Below are positions 20,420 to 29,466 of a stretch of DNA of 34,218 nucleotides, piece after piece. This DNA is from an uncultured Bacilli bacterium (GTDB taxonomy: Bacteria > Bacillota_I > Bacilli_A > RF39 > UBA660). Under the pieces are notes generated by a model. That model was not told the origin of the DNA. It saw only the letters and a program-made list of their open reading frames with translations, and did no database searches. Each line of letters opens with the position of its first letter. Position 1 is the stretch's first letter. Made by a program: the position numbers and the translations under genes. The DNA is taken from assembly GCA_944331835.1 (NCBI GenBank), contig CALVIU010000013.1, positions 1-34,218 of the forward strand. Reading direction: 5' to 3'.

Positions 20420-20770
20420 ATGAATTTTTTAAATGCTTTTTTATTCGCTGGATTTGCTTGTGCTATTGCCCAAATAATTTTGGATAATACGAAACTTACT
20501 CCTGGACATATCACAAGTATTTATACTGCTGTAGGAGCTTTTCTTTCATTTTTAGGTATTTATGATAATCTAATTTCTAAATTTGGAGCAGGGGCAACAA
20601 CTCTTATTTCCAATTTTGGTCACATGTTATATTCTGCTGCTATCCAAGGATATAATGAAGAAGGTGTCCTAGGAATATTTACAAATATGCTAACAAAATC
20701 ATCTGCTGCCATCACTGGTGCAATCGTATTTGCTTTTCTTATTGCCTTAGTATTTAAGCCAAGAGACTGA
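20420..20770 (+). CDS. spoVAE: Stage V sporulation protein SpoVAE (SpoVAEB type)
   Basis: A 116-residue hydrophobic protein with about four helices and the conserved AFACAIAQIILD-like start (AGFACAIAQIILDNTKLTPG), GHITSIYTAVGAFLSFLGIYD and GATTLISNFGH blocks. It is the third core subunit of the dipicolinic acid channel. GGAGGTGGA precedes the ATG and the start directly follows the spoVAD stop. No spoVAA, AB, EA or AF genes are present, so this is the minimal C-D-E arrangement also known from clostridia. Confidence 0.93.
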   Translation: MNFLNAFLFAGFACAIAQIILDNTKLTPGHITSIYTAVGAFLSFLGIYDNLISKFGAGATTLISNFGHMLYSAAIQGYNEEGVLGIFTNMLTKSSAAITGAIVFAFLIALVFKPRD

Positions 20771-20797
20771 ATAAAAACAAATGTTTGTAATTTTTTG

Positions 20798-20826
20798 TTG
20801 ACTTTTAATAGAAAGTATATTAAAAT
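20798..20826 (+). promoter_or_regulatory. Sigma-A promoter for recA
   Basis: TTGACT (20798-20803), a 17-base spacer and TAAAAT (20821-20826). The leader is about 30 bases. I saw no clear LexA (GAAC/GTTC) box around it. Confidence 0.8.
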
Positions 20827-20864
20827 TAGTTTGTATCAGGGTAAAATACTATTAGGAGGAAACA

Positions 20865-21899
20865 ATGAAATCAACTAAAGATGAAAAGAATAAAGATAAA
20901 GCATTAGAGCAAGTCCTAGCCGATATTGAAAAACAATTTGGTGCAGGTGCGATAATGAAATTAGGGGATAATGAACATATCGAAGTTGACGTGGTATCTA
21001 GTGGTTCTATTGCAATTGATGTTGCTTTAGGTGTTGGAGGTTATCCAAAGGGCCGAATTATTGAAATATATGGACCTGAATCAAGTGGTAAAACTACAGT
21101 TGCTTTGCAAGCTATTGCGGAAGTGCAAAAGGCTGGGGGAAGAGCAGCATTTATCGATGCCGAACATGCTCTTGATCCTGTTTATGCCAAAAATTTAGGA
21201 GTAGACATTAATGAGCTTTTGTTAAGTCAACCAGATACTGGAGAACAAGCCTTAGAAATCTGTGATGCCTTAGTTAAAAGTGAAGCCGTCAATATTATTG
21301 TTATCGACTCTGTTGCAGCATTAGTGCCACAAGCCGAAATTGATGGTGAAATGGGAGACTCTCATGTTGGTTTGCAAGCCCGTCTTATGTCCCAAGCCTT
21401 AAGAAAACTATCAGGTACAATGAATAAGACTAAAACTACAGCCATATTCATTAACCAACTTCGTGAAAAAGTAGGAGTAATGTTTGGTAATCCCGAAACT
21501 ACTCCTGGTGGTAGAGCCTTAAAATTCTATTCGACAATTCGCCTTGATGTTAGACGTGGTGAACAAATAAAAGTTGGAGATCAAATAATTGGTAATAAAA
21601 CTAACATTAAAGTTGTTAAAAATAAAGTGGCTCCACCTTTTAAAACAGCAACTGTTGATATCATGTATGGTGAAGGAATATCTAAAGAAGGTGAAATAAT
21701 CGATATTGCTAGTGACTTGGCAATCATAGATAAATCTGGAGCTTGGTATTCTTATAATGGAGAAAAGATTGGTCAAGGCAAAGAAAACGTTAAAACATTC
21801 TTAAAAGAAAATCCTGCTATTCGTGAAGAAATTGAAACCAAAGTTCGTGAACATTACGGTTTTATTAAAAAGAAAGATAAAAAAGAAAAAACAGATTAG
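20865..21899 (+). CDS. recA: Recombinase RecA
   Basis: A 344-residue strand-exchange ATPase of normal length, central to homologous recombination and SOS induction. Walker A is GPESSGKT (70-77); other blocks are [10 protein letters not shown] (about 97-106), [11 protein letters not shown] and the L1/L2 loops with [20 protein letters not shown] and [20 protein letters not shown]. The C-terminal KEEKTD-type tail is short and rich in lysine ([10 protein letters not shown]) rather than strongly acidic. AGGAGG precedes the ATG. It is a single-gene unit with its own promoter and terminator, placed right after the sporulation operon. Confidence 0.98.
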   Translation: MKSTKDEKNKDKALEQVLADIEKQFGAGAIMKLGDNEHIEVDVVSSGSIAIDVALGVGGYPKGRIIEIYGPESSGKTTVALQAIAEVQKAGGRAAFIDAEHALDPVYAKNLGVDINELLLSQPDTGEQALEICDALVKSEAVNIIVIDSVAALVPQAEIDGEMGDSHVGLQARLMSQALRKLSGTMNKTKTTAIFINQLREKVGVMFGNPETTPGGRALKFYSTIRLDVRRGEQIKVGDQIIGNKTNIKVVKNKVAPPFKTATVDIMYGEGISKEGEIIDIASDLAIIDKSGAWYSYNGEKIGQGKENVKTFLKENPAIREEIETKVREHYGFIKKKDKKEKTD

Positions 21900-21908
21900 A
21901 TGTATCAT

Positions 21909-21940
21909 AAAAAAGTCAAAAAACAAAATTTGACTTTTTT
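21909..21940 (+). terminator. Intrinsic terminator after recA
   Basis: AAAAAAGTCAAA (21909-21920) pairs perfectly with TTTGACTTTTTT (21929-21940). Confidence 0.88.
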
Positions 21941-21954
21941 ATTTGTAAAAAAAA

Positions 21955-21983
21955 TTGACTTTATGAAGATATTATTTTAAAAT
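21955..21983 (+). promoter_or_regulatory. Sigma-A promoter for the glycine-rich protein gene
   Basis: TTGACT (21955-21960), a 17-base spacer and TAAAAT (21978-21983): the same hexamers and spacing as the recA promoter. Confidence 0.8.
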
Positions 21984-22007
21984 GTTTATAGGATAGGTAA
22001 GAGGCAT

Positions 22008-23996
22008 ATGAAAAAATTAGCACAATTAAAAGAATTGTTTAATAAAGATGTAACTGATACCTTAAAGAAACATAAAATACCTCTAGTCGGTGGATTAGTA
22101 GTATTTCTTTTAGCGTGTGTTGGAATTTTTATAACTTATGCTTATTACCAAGTTACTGATGTTACACCAATTATTGGTGGTTCGACAGGTAAAATTGCTG
22201 ATTTGGATGTTCGGGTTATGGCTGAAGAACGTGATACTAATGGTAATGGTTTAGGTTCGTATGCCCTATATCCTTATATACCAGAAGCTGGCTATGCCTA
22301 TAATGAAGGCAAGAGTTACTGTACTAATGGTTCAACAATAAATTATAATCCTGCAACTTATGAAGCAGATATTACAGCATATGGTCATGATGTATGCTAT
22401 CTTTACTTTGATTCAACTGCTAATCTAGATTTAACTTTAAATGTCTATGCTCAAAATATTGATTCTGATGGTAATGGTATTGAAGGTGAATATACTAAAT
22501 TAGAAACAACTGCCTTACCAAGCATTGGTTATGTGCTTAATACCGAAAAGAGTAGTTGTGAAAATGGTTCATCTTTAAGTTATAGTGATGAAGAAAACAT
22601 GTTTACCGTTGATGCCACTGGTAAAGATGTATGTACTGCTTATATGGATGCTATAGATGTTGACATTCAACTTAAATTGTATATTCAAGCTAAAGCTGGT
22701 TCGTCGACCTATTATGAAGCTGATACAATTCCATCAAATGTCTATTATGAGTTGGGTAGTGAATCAGCTTGTACTGGAACATCAACATTATCTATTCAAA
22801 ACCAAAAAGTGGTTATTGCAGCTACAAGTAGAACAAGTTGTGTTGCTTACTTAAATGTAGCAGATGGCCCAATTATCCAAAGTATGCAACTTTCTGCAAA
22901 TACAGTTACTTTAAATGATAGTAATGCTGGAACAAATCCAACAACATATTATTATAGTGCAGATGCTGGAGCTAACTATGTTTCAAGTTCTGATAACACT
23001 TATACTTTTGAAAATGTCGATCCAAACGGAACAGAATTTAAAGCATATGCTGTTGATGCCTCTGGTAATACCTCATCAATTCTTACCACCACAACAGAAG
23101 ATAATTATGTATTTAATGGTATTTATGATTATTCATCAGGCGTTCAAACTGTGCCAATCGAAGTATCTGGATATTATTATTTACAAGTATGGGGTGCTCA
23201 AGGAGGTTCTTATAACGAAGAAATTGCTCCTGGAGGAAATGGTGGCTATTCTAAAGGGTATATTTATTTAAATGCTGGTGATACTTTATATATTAATACA
23301 GGTGGCAAAGGTGGATATGGCACATCTAATAGTTCTACTGCGACTTCTGGTGGCGGAGTAAACGGTGGTGGATCTGCTGGATACCGTGGTGGTGCTGGTG
23401 GTGGTGCGACCGATATCCGTATTAATCAAAATGACTTGTATTCTCGTGTAATTGTCGCTGGCGGTGGTGGTGGATCGTTCTATCAATCATCAAGCATTTA
23501 TGCTCTAGGTGGTGCCGGTGGTGGCGCAACTGGTGTTGCTGGCGAACATTATAATTCATCATATGCTTATTATAGTGGCAAAGGCGGAACACAAACTGCT
23601 GGCGGTTCCGGTGGAACAGCGGAAGAAAAAGCTTATTATGGAAATGCTGGCGTATTTGGTATCGGTGGTAATACAGGCACTAGATATCAAAGCACATCGA
23701 TATACTCCAATGGTGCCGGTGGTGGTGGCTGGTACGGCGGTGGTGCTGCTGGACATTACAATGGCGAAACAAATAATCGTTATGCTGGCGGTGGTGGTGG
23801 CTCTGGTTATGTTTATACTGAATCAACTGCTTCAAGTTATCCAAATGGATGCCTGCTTAATGATAGTTATTATTTAACAAATGCTAGTACACATGCTGGT
23901 AATACTGCTTTTGAATCTCCAACCGGTGGAACCGAAACAGGACATGAAGGCAATGGCTATGCTAAAGTTACATATGTCGGTCAACAATTATCTTAG
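22008..23996 (+). CDS. Surface glycine-rich protein with three two-cysteine repeats and ALK-type Gly-rich domain
   Basis: A 662-residue protein with a short cytoplasmic N-terminus, one membrane helix (about 24-48) and a large exterior. Three tandem repeats of about 70 residues follow (about 64-136, 143-215 and 220-285). Each has two cysteines at matching places: C105/C130, C184/C209 and C255/C278. The first two also share a DTNGNGL or DSDGNGI acidic turn. Next come a beta-sandwich-like segment (about 290-365) and a glycine-rich domain (about 375-662) with YYYLQVWGAQGGS, GGKGGYG, GGGATDIRI and VIVAGGGGGS, as in the Gly_rich domain of ALK/LTK receptors and many gut bacterial surface proteins. 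GAGG precedes the ATG. Likely an adhesin or matrix protein; its ligand is unknown. Confidence 0.8.
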   Translation: MKKLAQLKELFNKDVTDTLKKHKIPLVGGLVVFLLACVGIFITYAYYQVTDVTPIIGGSTGKIADLDVRVMAEERDTNGNGLGSYALYPYIPEAGYAYNEGKSYCTNGSTINYNPATYEADITAYGHDVCYLYFDSTANLDLTLNVYAQNIDSDGNGIEGEYTKLETTALPSIGYVLNTEKSSCENGSSLSYSDEENMFTVDATGKDVCTAYMDAIDVDIQLKLYIQAKAGSSTYYEADTIPSNVYYELGSESACTGTSTLSIQNQKVVIAATSRTSCVAYLNVADGPIIQSMQLSANTVTLNDSNAGTNPTTYYYSADAGANYVSSSDNTYTFENVDPNGTEFKAYAVDASGNTSSILTTTTEDNYVFNGIYDYSSGVQTVPIEVSGYYYLQVWGAQGGSYNEEIAPGGNGGYSKGYIYLNAGDTLYINTGGKGGYGTSNSSTATSGGGVNGGGSAGYRGGAGGGATDIRINQNDLYSRVIVAGGGGGSFYQSSSIYALGGAGGGATGVAGEHYNSSYAYYSGKGGTQTAGGSGGTAEEKAYYGNAGVFGIGGNTGTRYQSTSIYSNGAGGGGWYGGGAAGHYNGETNNRYAGGGGGSGYVYTESTASSYPNGCLLNDSYYLTNASTHAGNTAFESPTGGTETGHEGNGYAKVTYVGQQLS

Positions 23997-24004
23997 GTGT
24001 TATT

Positions 24005-24277
24005 ATGAACTGTAAAAGATGTGGAAAACCTTTACCTAATCGCGGTGTAACTTGCAAGTTTTGTGGAACACTGATGGATCAAGAACAAATAGATTATCAA
24101 CGTAAAATGAATGATAAACATAACGAACGTATTGAACTATTAAGTGAAAAATACGGTAGAGAAAATAATATAGAATATCGCAAACCTAAGGAAAATAAAG
24201 CCTTAGGTCTTGCCGTTATCATAATTGTACTTTTATTTTTAATTATATTAACCATACTAATTAATGTAATTAGATAA
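24005..24277 (+). CDS. Zinc-ribbon membrane protein
   Basis: A 90-residue protein with an N-terminal zinc ribbon (C3-x2-C6 and C17-x2-C20, read as CKRCGKPLP and CKFCG), a charged linker and one C-terminal membrane helix (about 67-88). Such tail-anchored zinc ribbons are common in Bacillota and their role is unknown. TAGGTG lies six bases before the ATG. It follows the glycine-rich protein by eight bases, so it is probably co-transcribed. Confidence 0.75.
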   Translation: MNCKRCGKPLPNRGVTCKFCGTLMDQEQIDYQRKMNDKHNERIELLSEKYGRENNIEYRKPKENKALGLAVIIIVLLFLIILTILINVIR

Positions 24278-24288
24278 AAGGTGATAAT

Positions 24289-24801
24289 ATGTTATTTATA
24301 TGTATTAAAATATTTTTAGCAAGAATAGTAGATGTAAGCTTAGGTACAGTGAGAACTGTCCTAGTAGTAAAGGGAAAAAACTTTACACCTGCTATTGTTG
24401 CTTTTTTTGAGGTCTTAATTTGGTTCTATGCGGCTCGTGAAGCATTAAATACCAATATTGACTCGATTTTAATTCCTATATTTTATGCCGGCGGGTATGC
24501 AGCAGGAACCTATATTGGGACTTTTATATCTACGCATTTCTTTGAAGGACTCATCGGAGTTCAAGTTATAACTAAAACATCTTTAGAACCTAAAATGCTA
24601 AAAGAGATTCGTGACTCCGGATTTGGTGCATCAGTAGTAGATTTAAAAAACACTCATGACAAAACCAAGAAAGATATGCTAATAATTCATCTTAATAAAA
24701 GTAAACTAAAAAATTTAACGAAAATTATTCGTAAAAATGATCCAGATGCTTTTGTAGCAATAAATGAAAATAAGTATATTCAAAATGGTTTGATAAAATA
24801 G
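24289..24801 (+). CDS. UPF0316 membrane protein (DUF5698 plus DUF2179)
   Basis: A 170-residue protein. The N-terminal half has three membrane helices with the DVSLGTVRTVLVVKG signature of DUF5698. The C-terminal half (about 92-165) is a DUF2179 domain, a small alpha/beta fold thought to bind nucleotides or other ligands in YitT-like proteins. The family (YebE/UPF0316 in Bacillus) has no proven function. AGGTGATA lies just before the ATG. No terminator is seen after it; a gene-poor, decayed region follows. Confidence 0.88.
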   Translation: MLFICIKIFLARIVDVSLGTVRTVLVVKGKNFTPAIVAFFEVLIWFYAAREALNTNIDSILIPIFYAGGYAAGTYIGTFISTHFFEGLIGVQVITKTSLEPKMLKEIRDSGFGASVVDLKNTHDKTKKDMLIIHLNKSKLKNLTKIIRKNDPDAFVAINENKYIQNGLIK

Positions 24802-24948
24802 TTCAACAAAAGTAGACAAAATCTCTTATGGACAAGACTTTATTAGTGTGATAGCATAACTAACCAAGGAAGAAAATTACTTTGGGAATTCCATCAAACT
24901 AGCTTATAAGTATTTTTCTTTATATTAAAGAAAGAGGGATTTTGGTTA
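24802..24948. other. Intergenic, no recognised gene
   Basis: No open reading frame or RNA gene is supported here. A small hairpin (TTCTTTA 24916-24922 with TAAAGAA 24926-24932) precedes the first Rpn remnant. It may be part of the decayed element. Confidence 0.4.
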
Positions 24949-25271
24949 ATGAATAAAAAAAATAATACGGTAAAGGGATCGGATGATAACTGCTTTAAAG
25001 CAATTGTAGCATCTCCTAAAGGGAAAGAAATACTAGAACATATATTAAAGCAAGTATTAAGAAAAGATGCAGAGAAAAAGAGATGCTTCATAATACAGAA
25101 TTGGATATAGCTTATAATGATGGTGTTGTTCAAGGTGTTGAACAAAAAGAAATAGAAGTTATTAAAAATATGCTTGAATTAAAACTTCCAATTTCAACGA
25201 TTGCAAAAACATTAAATATAAGTGAAGATGAAATAGAAAAAATGATTAAAGAGAATAATCTCGATAAATAA
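24949..25271 (+). pseudogene. Rpn-family (PD-(D/E)XK transposase-like nuclease) remnant 1
   Basis: A reading frame from ATG 24949 encodes 53 residues, including DDNCFKAIVASPKGKEILEH, the N-terminus of Rpn/PD-(D/E)XK transposase-like proteins. It runs to TAG at 25108-25110. From 25083 a second frame takes over and encodes the family's typical C-terminus: LDIAYNDGVVQGVEQKE, then a helix-turn-helix-like KLPISTIAKTLNISEDEI, ending at 25271. About 200 residues carrying the nuclease core are missing between the halves and the frame changes, so the gene is dead: an internal deletion plus a frameshift. Intact relatives are linked to recombination and DNA breakage. Family recognition is fairly confident. 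Confidence 0.7.
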
Positions 25272-25310
25272 AGTAGTACAATTATTTACTTATGTTTGAT
25301 ATGACATTGA

Positions 25311-25594
25311 AAGACTTTTTATCCGAGTGATGAGATAATAAGGGAGTATGGTGAAGCATTAATGAAATATAGTGAAAAGGGATTTATTTATCCATTTACT
25401 CATGAGGAAGAACAAGAATTAAAACATAATACAGAAAACAATTAGCATATGATGAAGGTGTTGAGCAAACTAAAATAGAAATGATAAAGAATTTCTATAA
25501 AGTAGGCACCCCTTTTGAAGATATAGCTAAAGCTAGTAATCTAAGTGTAGAAAAAGTAAGAGAAATAATCGAGAAAAAGCAAAAAAATAATTGA
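25311..25594 (+). pseudogene. Rpn-family remnant 2 (C-terminal fragment, frameshifted)
   Basis: Coding-like text starts in one frame at 25311 (YPSDEIIREYGEALMKYSEK) and stops at TAG 25443-25445. It continues in another frame from 25442: LAYDEGVEQTKIEMIKNFYK and VGTPFEDIAKASNLSVEKV, ending TGA 25592-25594. The end resembles that of remnant 1 (AYDEGVEQ versus AYNDGVVQGVEQ; KASNLSVEKV versus KTLNISEDEI), so it is a second, more eroded copy. No start codon or nuclease core remains. Confidence 0.6.
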
Positions 25595-25630
25595 TGACTG
25601 TAAATTTTTCTTTTAATTCCAAAGAAACTA

Positions 25631-25639
25631 TGCTATAAT
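25631..25639 (+). promoter_or_regulatory. Extended -10 promoter of the rimP-nusA operon
   Basis: TGCTATAAT: TG, one base, then a perfect TATAAT at 25634-25639. The -35 position (TTTTAA, 25611-25616) is poor, as is common with extended -10 promoters. Confidence 0.65.
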
Positions 25640-25653
25640 TAAATTGCAATTTT

Positions 25654-25683
25654 AAGTGGGCAGAAAATCCCACTTTTATTATT
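25654..25683 (+). terminator. Leader attenuator upstream of rimP-nusA
   Basis: AAGTGGG (25654-25660) pairs with CCCACTT (25669-25675) and is followed by TTTTATTATT, a T-tract interrupted by two A residues. It lies between the operon promoter and the rimP ribosome site. In B. subtilis NusA represses its own operon through a weak, NusA-dependent terminator in the leader of the rimP homolog; position and interrupted U-tract fit that model. Confidence 0.6.
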
Positions 25684-25698
25684 AGTTATGGAGGCATT

Positions 25699-25950
25699 AT
25701 GCAAGAAAAATTAGCAAAATTAAAAAATGATTTACAAAAAGTATTAGAAAGCGAAGAAATTATTGTTGATGGTGTAACCTATGAACATAAAGGTAATTAT
25801 AATTTTCTGACAATTACTTTAGACAAAGTCGGGGGAATTGATTTAGAGATGATTGTTCATGCTACAGGCATTGTCGATAAAGTAGTAGACAAGGCCGATA
25901 TAACTGATGATAGTTTTATAATGGATGTAGTAAGTAAGGAAAGAGGTTAA
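25699..25950 (+). CDS. rimP: RimP-like ribosome maturation factor, N-terminal domain only
   Basis: An 83-residue protein in the position of rimP, directly before nusA. It shows the RimP N-terminal domain pattern: a short helix, then YNFLTITLDKVGGIDLEMI and a final strand. The usual C-terminal SH3-like domain (another 65-70 residues) is missing, and even the YLEVSSPG-like link is reduced to DVVSKERG. GGAGG lies four bases before the ATG, and the end of the gene carries the nusA ribosome site (AAGGAAAGAGG), so the short form is cleanly built into the operon. RimP helps assemble the 30S subunit. Function of this short form is inferred. Confidence 0.7.
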   Translation: MQEKLAKLKNDLQKVLESEEIIVDGVTYEHKGNYNFLTITLDKVGGIDLEMIVHATGIVDKVVDKADITDDSFIMDVVSKERG

Positions 25951-25953
25951 AAA

Positions 25954-27066
25954 ATGAATAGTAAAGAATTGATTAAAGCCTTAGATAATCTAGTGGCTGA
26001 AAAAAATATTAGTCCTGATGTTGTTTTTGAAGCATTACAACTAGCCCTTCAAACAGCATACAAGAAAAATTTTAATTCTAAGACAAATGTCCGTGTTGAT
26101 ATTAATCGTGAAACTGGAGAAATTAAAGTATATTCTTATTTAGTAGTTGTTCCAGAATATGATGAAGGCAGCGAAGAAATTGATGAAGAAGGAAATGTTA
26201 AAAAAATCGAACCTCAAATCAATCGTGATGCTCAAATATTGCTTGAAGACGCTGAGAAGATTGTTCCAGGTATAAAAGTTGGTGAAACTATTGAACAAGA
26301 AGTAACCCCAGCGGATTTTGGTCGTGTTGCCGCAGGAACTGCTAAACAAGTAGTAATGCAAAAAATAAGAGAAGCGGAAAAAGCAAGTATTATAGAAGAA
26401 TTTGCTGATAAGCAAGATGAATTAATGCTTGGTATGGTTGCTCTAGAAGATCAAAATAATTATTATATTGATTTAGGCAGAACTAGAGGAATACTTCCTA
26501 AAAAAGAAATTATTCCTGGCGAAAAAATAGTTATGGGTTCTAATATTAAAGTTTATGTTACTAAAGTTGAAAATGGACCTAAAGGACCAGTTATCAAATT
26601 ATCTCGAAAGAATTATGGATTCGTTAAAAGATTATTTGAACATGAAATACCTGAAGTAGCAAATGGTACTATTGTTTTACAAATGGTAGTTCGTGAACCA
26701 GGAATTCGTAGTAAGGTCGCTGTTTATTCAACAAATGATAAAATTGATCCAATCGGTGCCTGCATTGGTGAACGTGGCTCAAGAATCGCTGGCATTTTAA
26801 AAGAATTAAATGGTGAAAGAGTAGATATCATTCCATATAATACTGACCCTGTAGAATTTATCAAGAACGCTATGACTCCTGCTAAAGATGTTATTGTAAG
26901 TATTACTGATGAAGAAAAGAAAGCCGCTTTAGTTATAGTTAATGAAGATAATTTATCTCTTGCAATTGGTAAAAAGGGAAGCAATATTAAACTTGCTAGT
27001 CGTCTTACAAAATACAAATTAGAAATTAAGACAATGGAAGAAATTAATAAAGCAGGTAATAGTTAA
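25954..27066 (+). CDS. nusA: Transcription elongation/termination factor NusA
   Basis: A 370-residue protein, the usual Bacillota length without the extra C-terminal acidic repeats of E. coli. The N-terminal RNA-polymerase-binding domain (1-125) includes VVFEALQLALQTAYKKNF. An S1 domain follows (about 135-200), then two KH domains, with IGACIGERGSRI at about 267-278 and the late AIGKKGSNIKLASRLTKYKL. NusA promotes pausing and intrinsic termination and probably controls its own operon through the leader hairpin upstream of rimP. Its stop overlaps the ylxR start (TAATG). Confidence 0.97.
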   Translation: MNSKELIKALDNLVAEKNISPDVVFEALQLALQTAYKKNFNSKTNVRVDINRETGEIKVYSYLVVVPEYDEGSEEIDEEGNVKKIEPQINRDAQILLEDAEKIVPGIKVGETIEQEVTPADFGRVAAGTAKQVVMQKIREAEKASIIEEFADKQDELMLGMVALEDQNNYYIDLGRTRGILPKKEIIPGEKIVMGSNIKVYVTKVENGPKGPVIKLSRKNYGFVKRLFEHEIPEVANGTIVLQMVVREPGIRSKVAVYSTNDKIDPIGACIGERGSRIAGILKELNGERVDIIPYNTDPVEFIKNAMTPAKDVIVSITDEEKKAALVIVNEDNLSLAIGKKGSNIKLASRLTKYKLEIKTMEEINKAGNS

Positions 27067-27326
27067 TGAAACAAAAAAAAATACCAATGCGCAGTTGTGT
27101 AGTTACTCGTGAAAAATTACCTAAAAAAGAATTAATTCGAGTAGTAAGAACTCCAGAAGGTAATATAATAATAGATGAAAGTGGTAAAAGTAATGGAAGA
27201 GGTGCCTACTTAAAAAGAGATTTAGAAGTCATTAAAAAAGCTCAAAAATCTAAAATTCTAAATCGTACTTTAGAAGTAGAAGTGCCAGATGAAATATTTG
27301 CGGAGTTAGAAAATATGATAAAATAA
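27066..27326 (+). CDS. ylxR: YlxR family (DUF448) RNA-binding protein
   Basis: An 86-residue protein with the family pattern PMRSCVVTREKLPKKELIRV near the start and SNGRGAYL (42-49), the GRGAYxC-type motif with Leu then Lys. YlxR sits between nusA and infB across Bacillota and has been reported to bind RNA or nucleoid DNA. The YlxQ (L7Ae-like) gene that often follows is absent here. It is translationally coupled to nusA by TAATG overlap. Confidence 0.93.
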   Translation: MKQKKIPMRSCVVTREKLPKKELIRVVRTPEGNIIIDESGKSNGRGAYLKRDLEVIKKAQKSKILNRTLEVEVPDEIFAELENMIK

Positions 27327-27354
27327 AGTTGTTAAAAGAAAGGAAAGTGATAAC

Positions 27355-29466
27355 ATGACCGTAAGTGATTATGCTAAAGATGTTAACTTATCAGTAGCTG
27401 AAATATTAAAGAGATGTTCTGAATTAGGAATAAGTGTAAAAAGTGCCAATGATGAACTAACCGATGATGATATTATTATGCTAGATAATACTATCAATTT
27501 AATCAGTACTGATGAAGAAACAACATTTGAAGAAGAGGAAGAAATCGACGATAAAGTTGATGAAATATTAACCTCTAGTACATTTGATAAGGCTAGAAAA
27601 GAAAGTAACTTCAAACAAAAATTAAAGAAAAAAGATTCTAATAATAAAAATGAATTTAATATGCTAAAAAAAGAAATGTACAAGCATAAAAATAAACTGA
27701 TGAGTAATGTTACTGATGATTCTATTGTTGTATATAAAAATGGTATGACAGTAGGAGATCTTGCAACTTCTTTAAATGTAAATAATACTGATATTATCAA
27801 AAAGTTGATGCAATTAGGTTTAATGCTTAATGTAAATCAAAGTATTGATTTTGAAAATGCTGAAATAGTTGCCCTTGATTATGGTAAAACATTAAAAAGA
27901 GAAGAAACGCAAGATGTTGCTAATTTTGAAGAATATGAAATAGTTGATGCTCCTGAAGATCTTGTCAAAAGACCTCCGATTGTTACTATCATGGGACATG
28001 TCGATCATGGTAAAACTACATTGCTAGATTATATTAGAAATACTCATGTAGTTGATAAAGAATTCGGTGGTATAACTCAACACATTGGGGCATATCAAAC
28101 TAAATATAAAGATGATTTAATAACATTTATCGATACCCCAGGACATGCGGCATTTACTGAAATGCGTGCTCGTGGTGCTAGTGTAACTGATATTGTCATC
28201 ATTATTGTGGCAGCAGATGATGGTGTTAAACCACAAACTAAAGAAGCAATCGATCATGCTAAGAGTGCAAATGTGCCAATTATTGTTGCTGTTAATAAGA
28301 TTGATAAACCTGATGCTAATATTGACCGTGTTTTAACAGAAATGAATGAAGCAGGAATCACACCAGAAGCATGGGGCGGAGATGTACCTTTCATCAATAT
28401 TTCTGCTGTAACTGGTGAAGGCATCGACCTTTTACTAGAAACTATTCTTACGATTGCTGAAATGAATGAACTTAAAGCAAACCCTAACCGTTATGCGGTT
28501 GGAGCAGTAATTGAATCTCGTTTAGATAAAAATGTCGGAGGAATTGCATCTTTCTTAATCCAAAATGGAACACTTCGTATCGGCGACCCTGTTGTTGTTG
28601 GTACAAGTTATGCTAAAGTGCGTACTATGAAAAATGACCGTGGTGAAGCAATAGCCTTTGCAGGACCATCAACACCTGTAGAAATTACTGGATTATCGGA
28701 AAATCCTTCTGCTGGAGATAAATTTATGGCATTTGAAACTGAAGCTGAAGCGAAACATATTGCTCAAAAAAGAACAGATGCTGCCAAAGAGAATGCAAAT
28801 AAACAAAAGCGTGTTTCTTTAGATGATTTATTTGCATCTGTTGATGCCGGTAATAAAGAAATAAATATCATCCTAAAAGCTGATGTTCGTGGATCTGAAG
28901 AAGCAGTTAAGAATGCTTTAGAAAAAGTAACAACCAAAGATGTTAAAGTGAATGTTATCCGTAGTGGCATCGGTGCAATTACTGAATCAGACGTTGTACT
29001 TGCTACTGCTTCAAATGCTATTATCATTGGTTTTAATGTTGTCGCTGGTGCTAACAGTAAAGAACTAGCCAAAGAAAAGAGCGTCGATATTCGTCTTTAT
29101 ACAATTATTTACAAATTAATCGAAGACATTGAAGCGGCTATCAATGGTATGCTTGATCCGGTTTATGAAGAACATATACTTGGTAGTGCTGTAATTAGAA
29201 AAATATTTAAATTTTCTAAAATTGGTAATATTGCTGGATCTTATATAACTGATGGCTTTGTTAAAAATGGTGCTCTAGCTAGAGTAATCCGCGACGGTAT
29301 CATTATTGCTAGTGATGATTCCATAGCTTCCCTTCAAAGAGAAAAAGATACTGTAAAAGAAGTTAAAAAAGGATTTGAATGCGGAATAACATTAGATAAA
29401 TTCAACGACTTTAAAGAAGGAGACACTATAGAATGTTATGAAATGGTGGAGGTTCCTCATGCCTAG
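27355..29466 (+). CDS. infB: Translation initiation factor IF-2
   Basis: A 703-residue GTPase that delivers initiator tRNA to the 30S subunit. The N-terminal region (1-200) includes a helical [16 protein letters not shown] IF2_N start, an acidic stretch (about 55-72) and a second IF2_N module near 128-180. G-domain motifs are GHVDHGKT (214-221), DTPGH (260-264) and NKID near 315. Domains II, III ([17 protein letters not shown]) and IV follow. AAAGGAAAGTG precedes the ATG. Its 3' end contains the ribosome site and start codon of rbfA, so the two overlap by eight bases. Confidence 0.97.
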   Translation: MTVSDYAKDVNLSVAEILKRCSELGISVKSANDELTDDDIIMLDNTINLISTDEETTFEEEEEIDDKVDEILTSSTFDKARKESNFKQKLKKKDSNNKNEFNMLKKEMYKHKNKLMSNVTDDSIVVYKNGMTVGDLATSLNVNNTDIIKKLMQLGLMLNVNQSIDFENAEIVALDYGKTLKREETQDVANFEEYEIVDAPEDLVKRPPIVTIMGHVDHGKTTLLDYIRNTHVVDKEFGGITQHIGAYQTKYKDDLITFIDTPGHAAFTEMRARGASVTDIVIIIVAADDGVKPQTKEAIDHAKSANVPIIVAVNKIDKPDANIDRVLTEMNEAGITPEAWGGDVPFINISAVTGEGIDLLLETILTIAEMNELKANPNRYAVGAVIESRLDKNVGGIASFLIQNGTLRIGDPVVVGTSYAKVRTMKNDRGEAIAFAGPSTPVEITGLSENPSAGDKFMAFETEAEAKHIAQKRTDAAKENANKQKRVSLDDLFASVDAGNKEINIILKADVRGSEEAVKNALEKVTTKDVKVNVIRSGIGAITESDVVLATASNAIIIGFNVVAGANSKELAKEKSVDIRLYTIIYKLIEDIEAAINGMLDPVYEEHILGSAVIRKIFKFSKIGNIAGSYITDGFVKNGALARVIRDGIIIASDDSIASLQREKDTVKEVKKGFECGITLDKFNDFKEGDTIECYEMVEVPHA

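Noticed and set aside
20765..20797. A terminator between spoVAE and recA
   Set aside because: Only a weak ACAAA/TTTGT stem is seen before a T-run; too short to support with confidence, though read-through cannot be excluded.
27369..27800. A 143-codon open frame on the minus strand opposite infB
   Set aside because: It is serine- and leucine-rich text from the reverse of acidic/lysine codons in the IF-2 N-terminal region, with no ribosome site.
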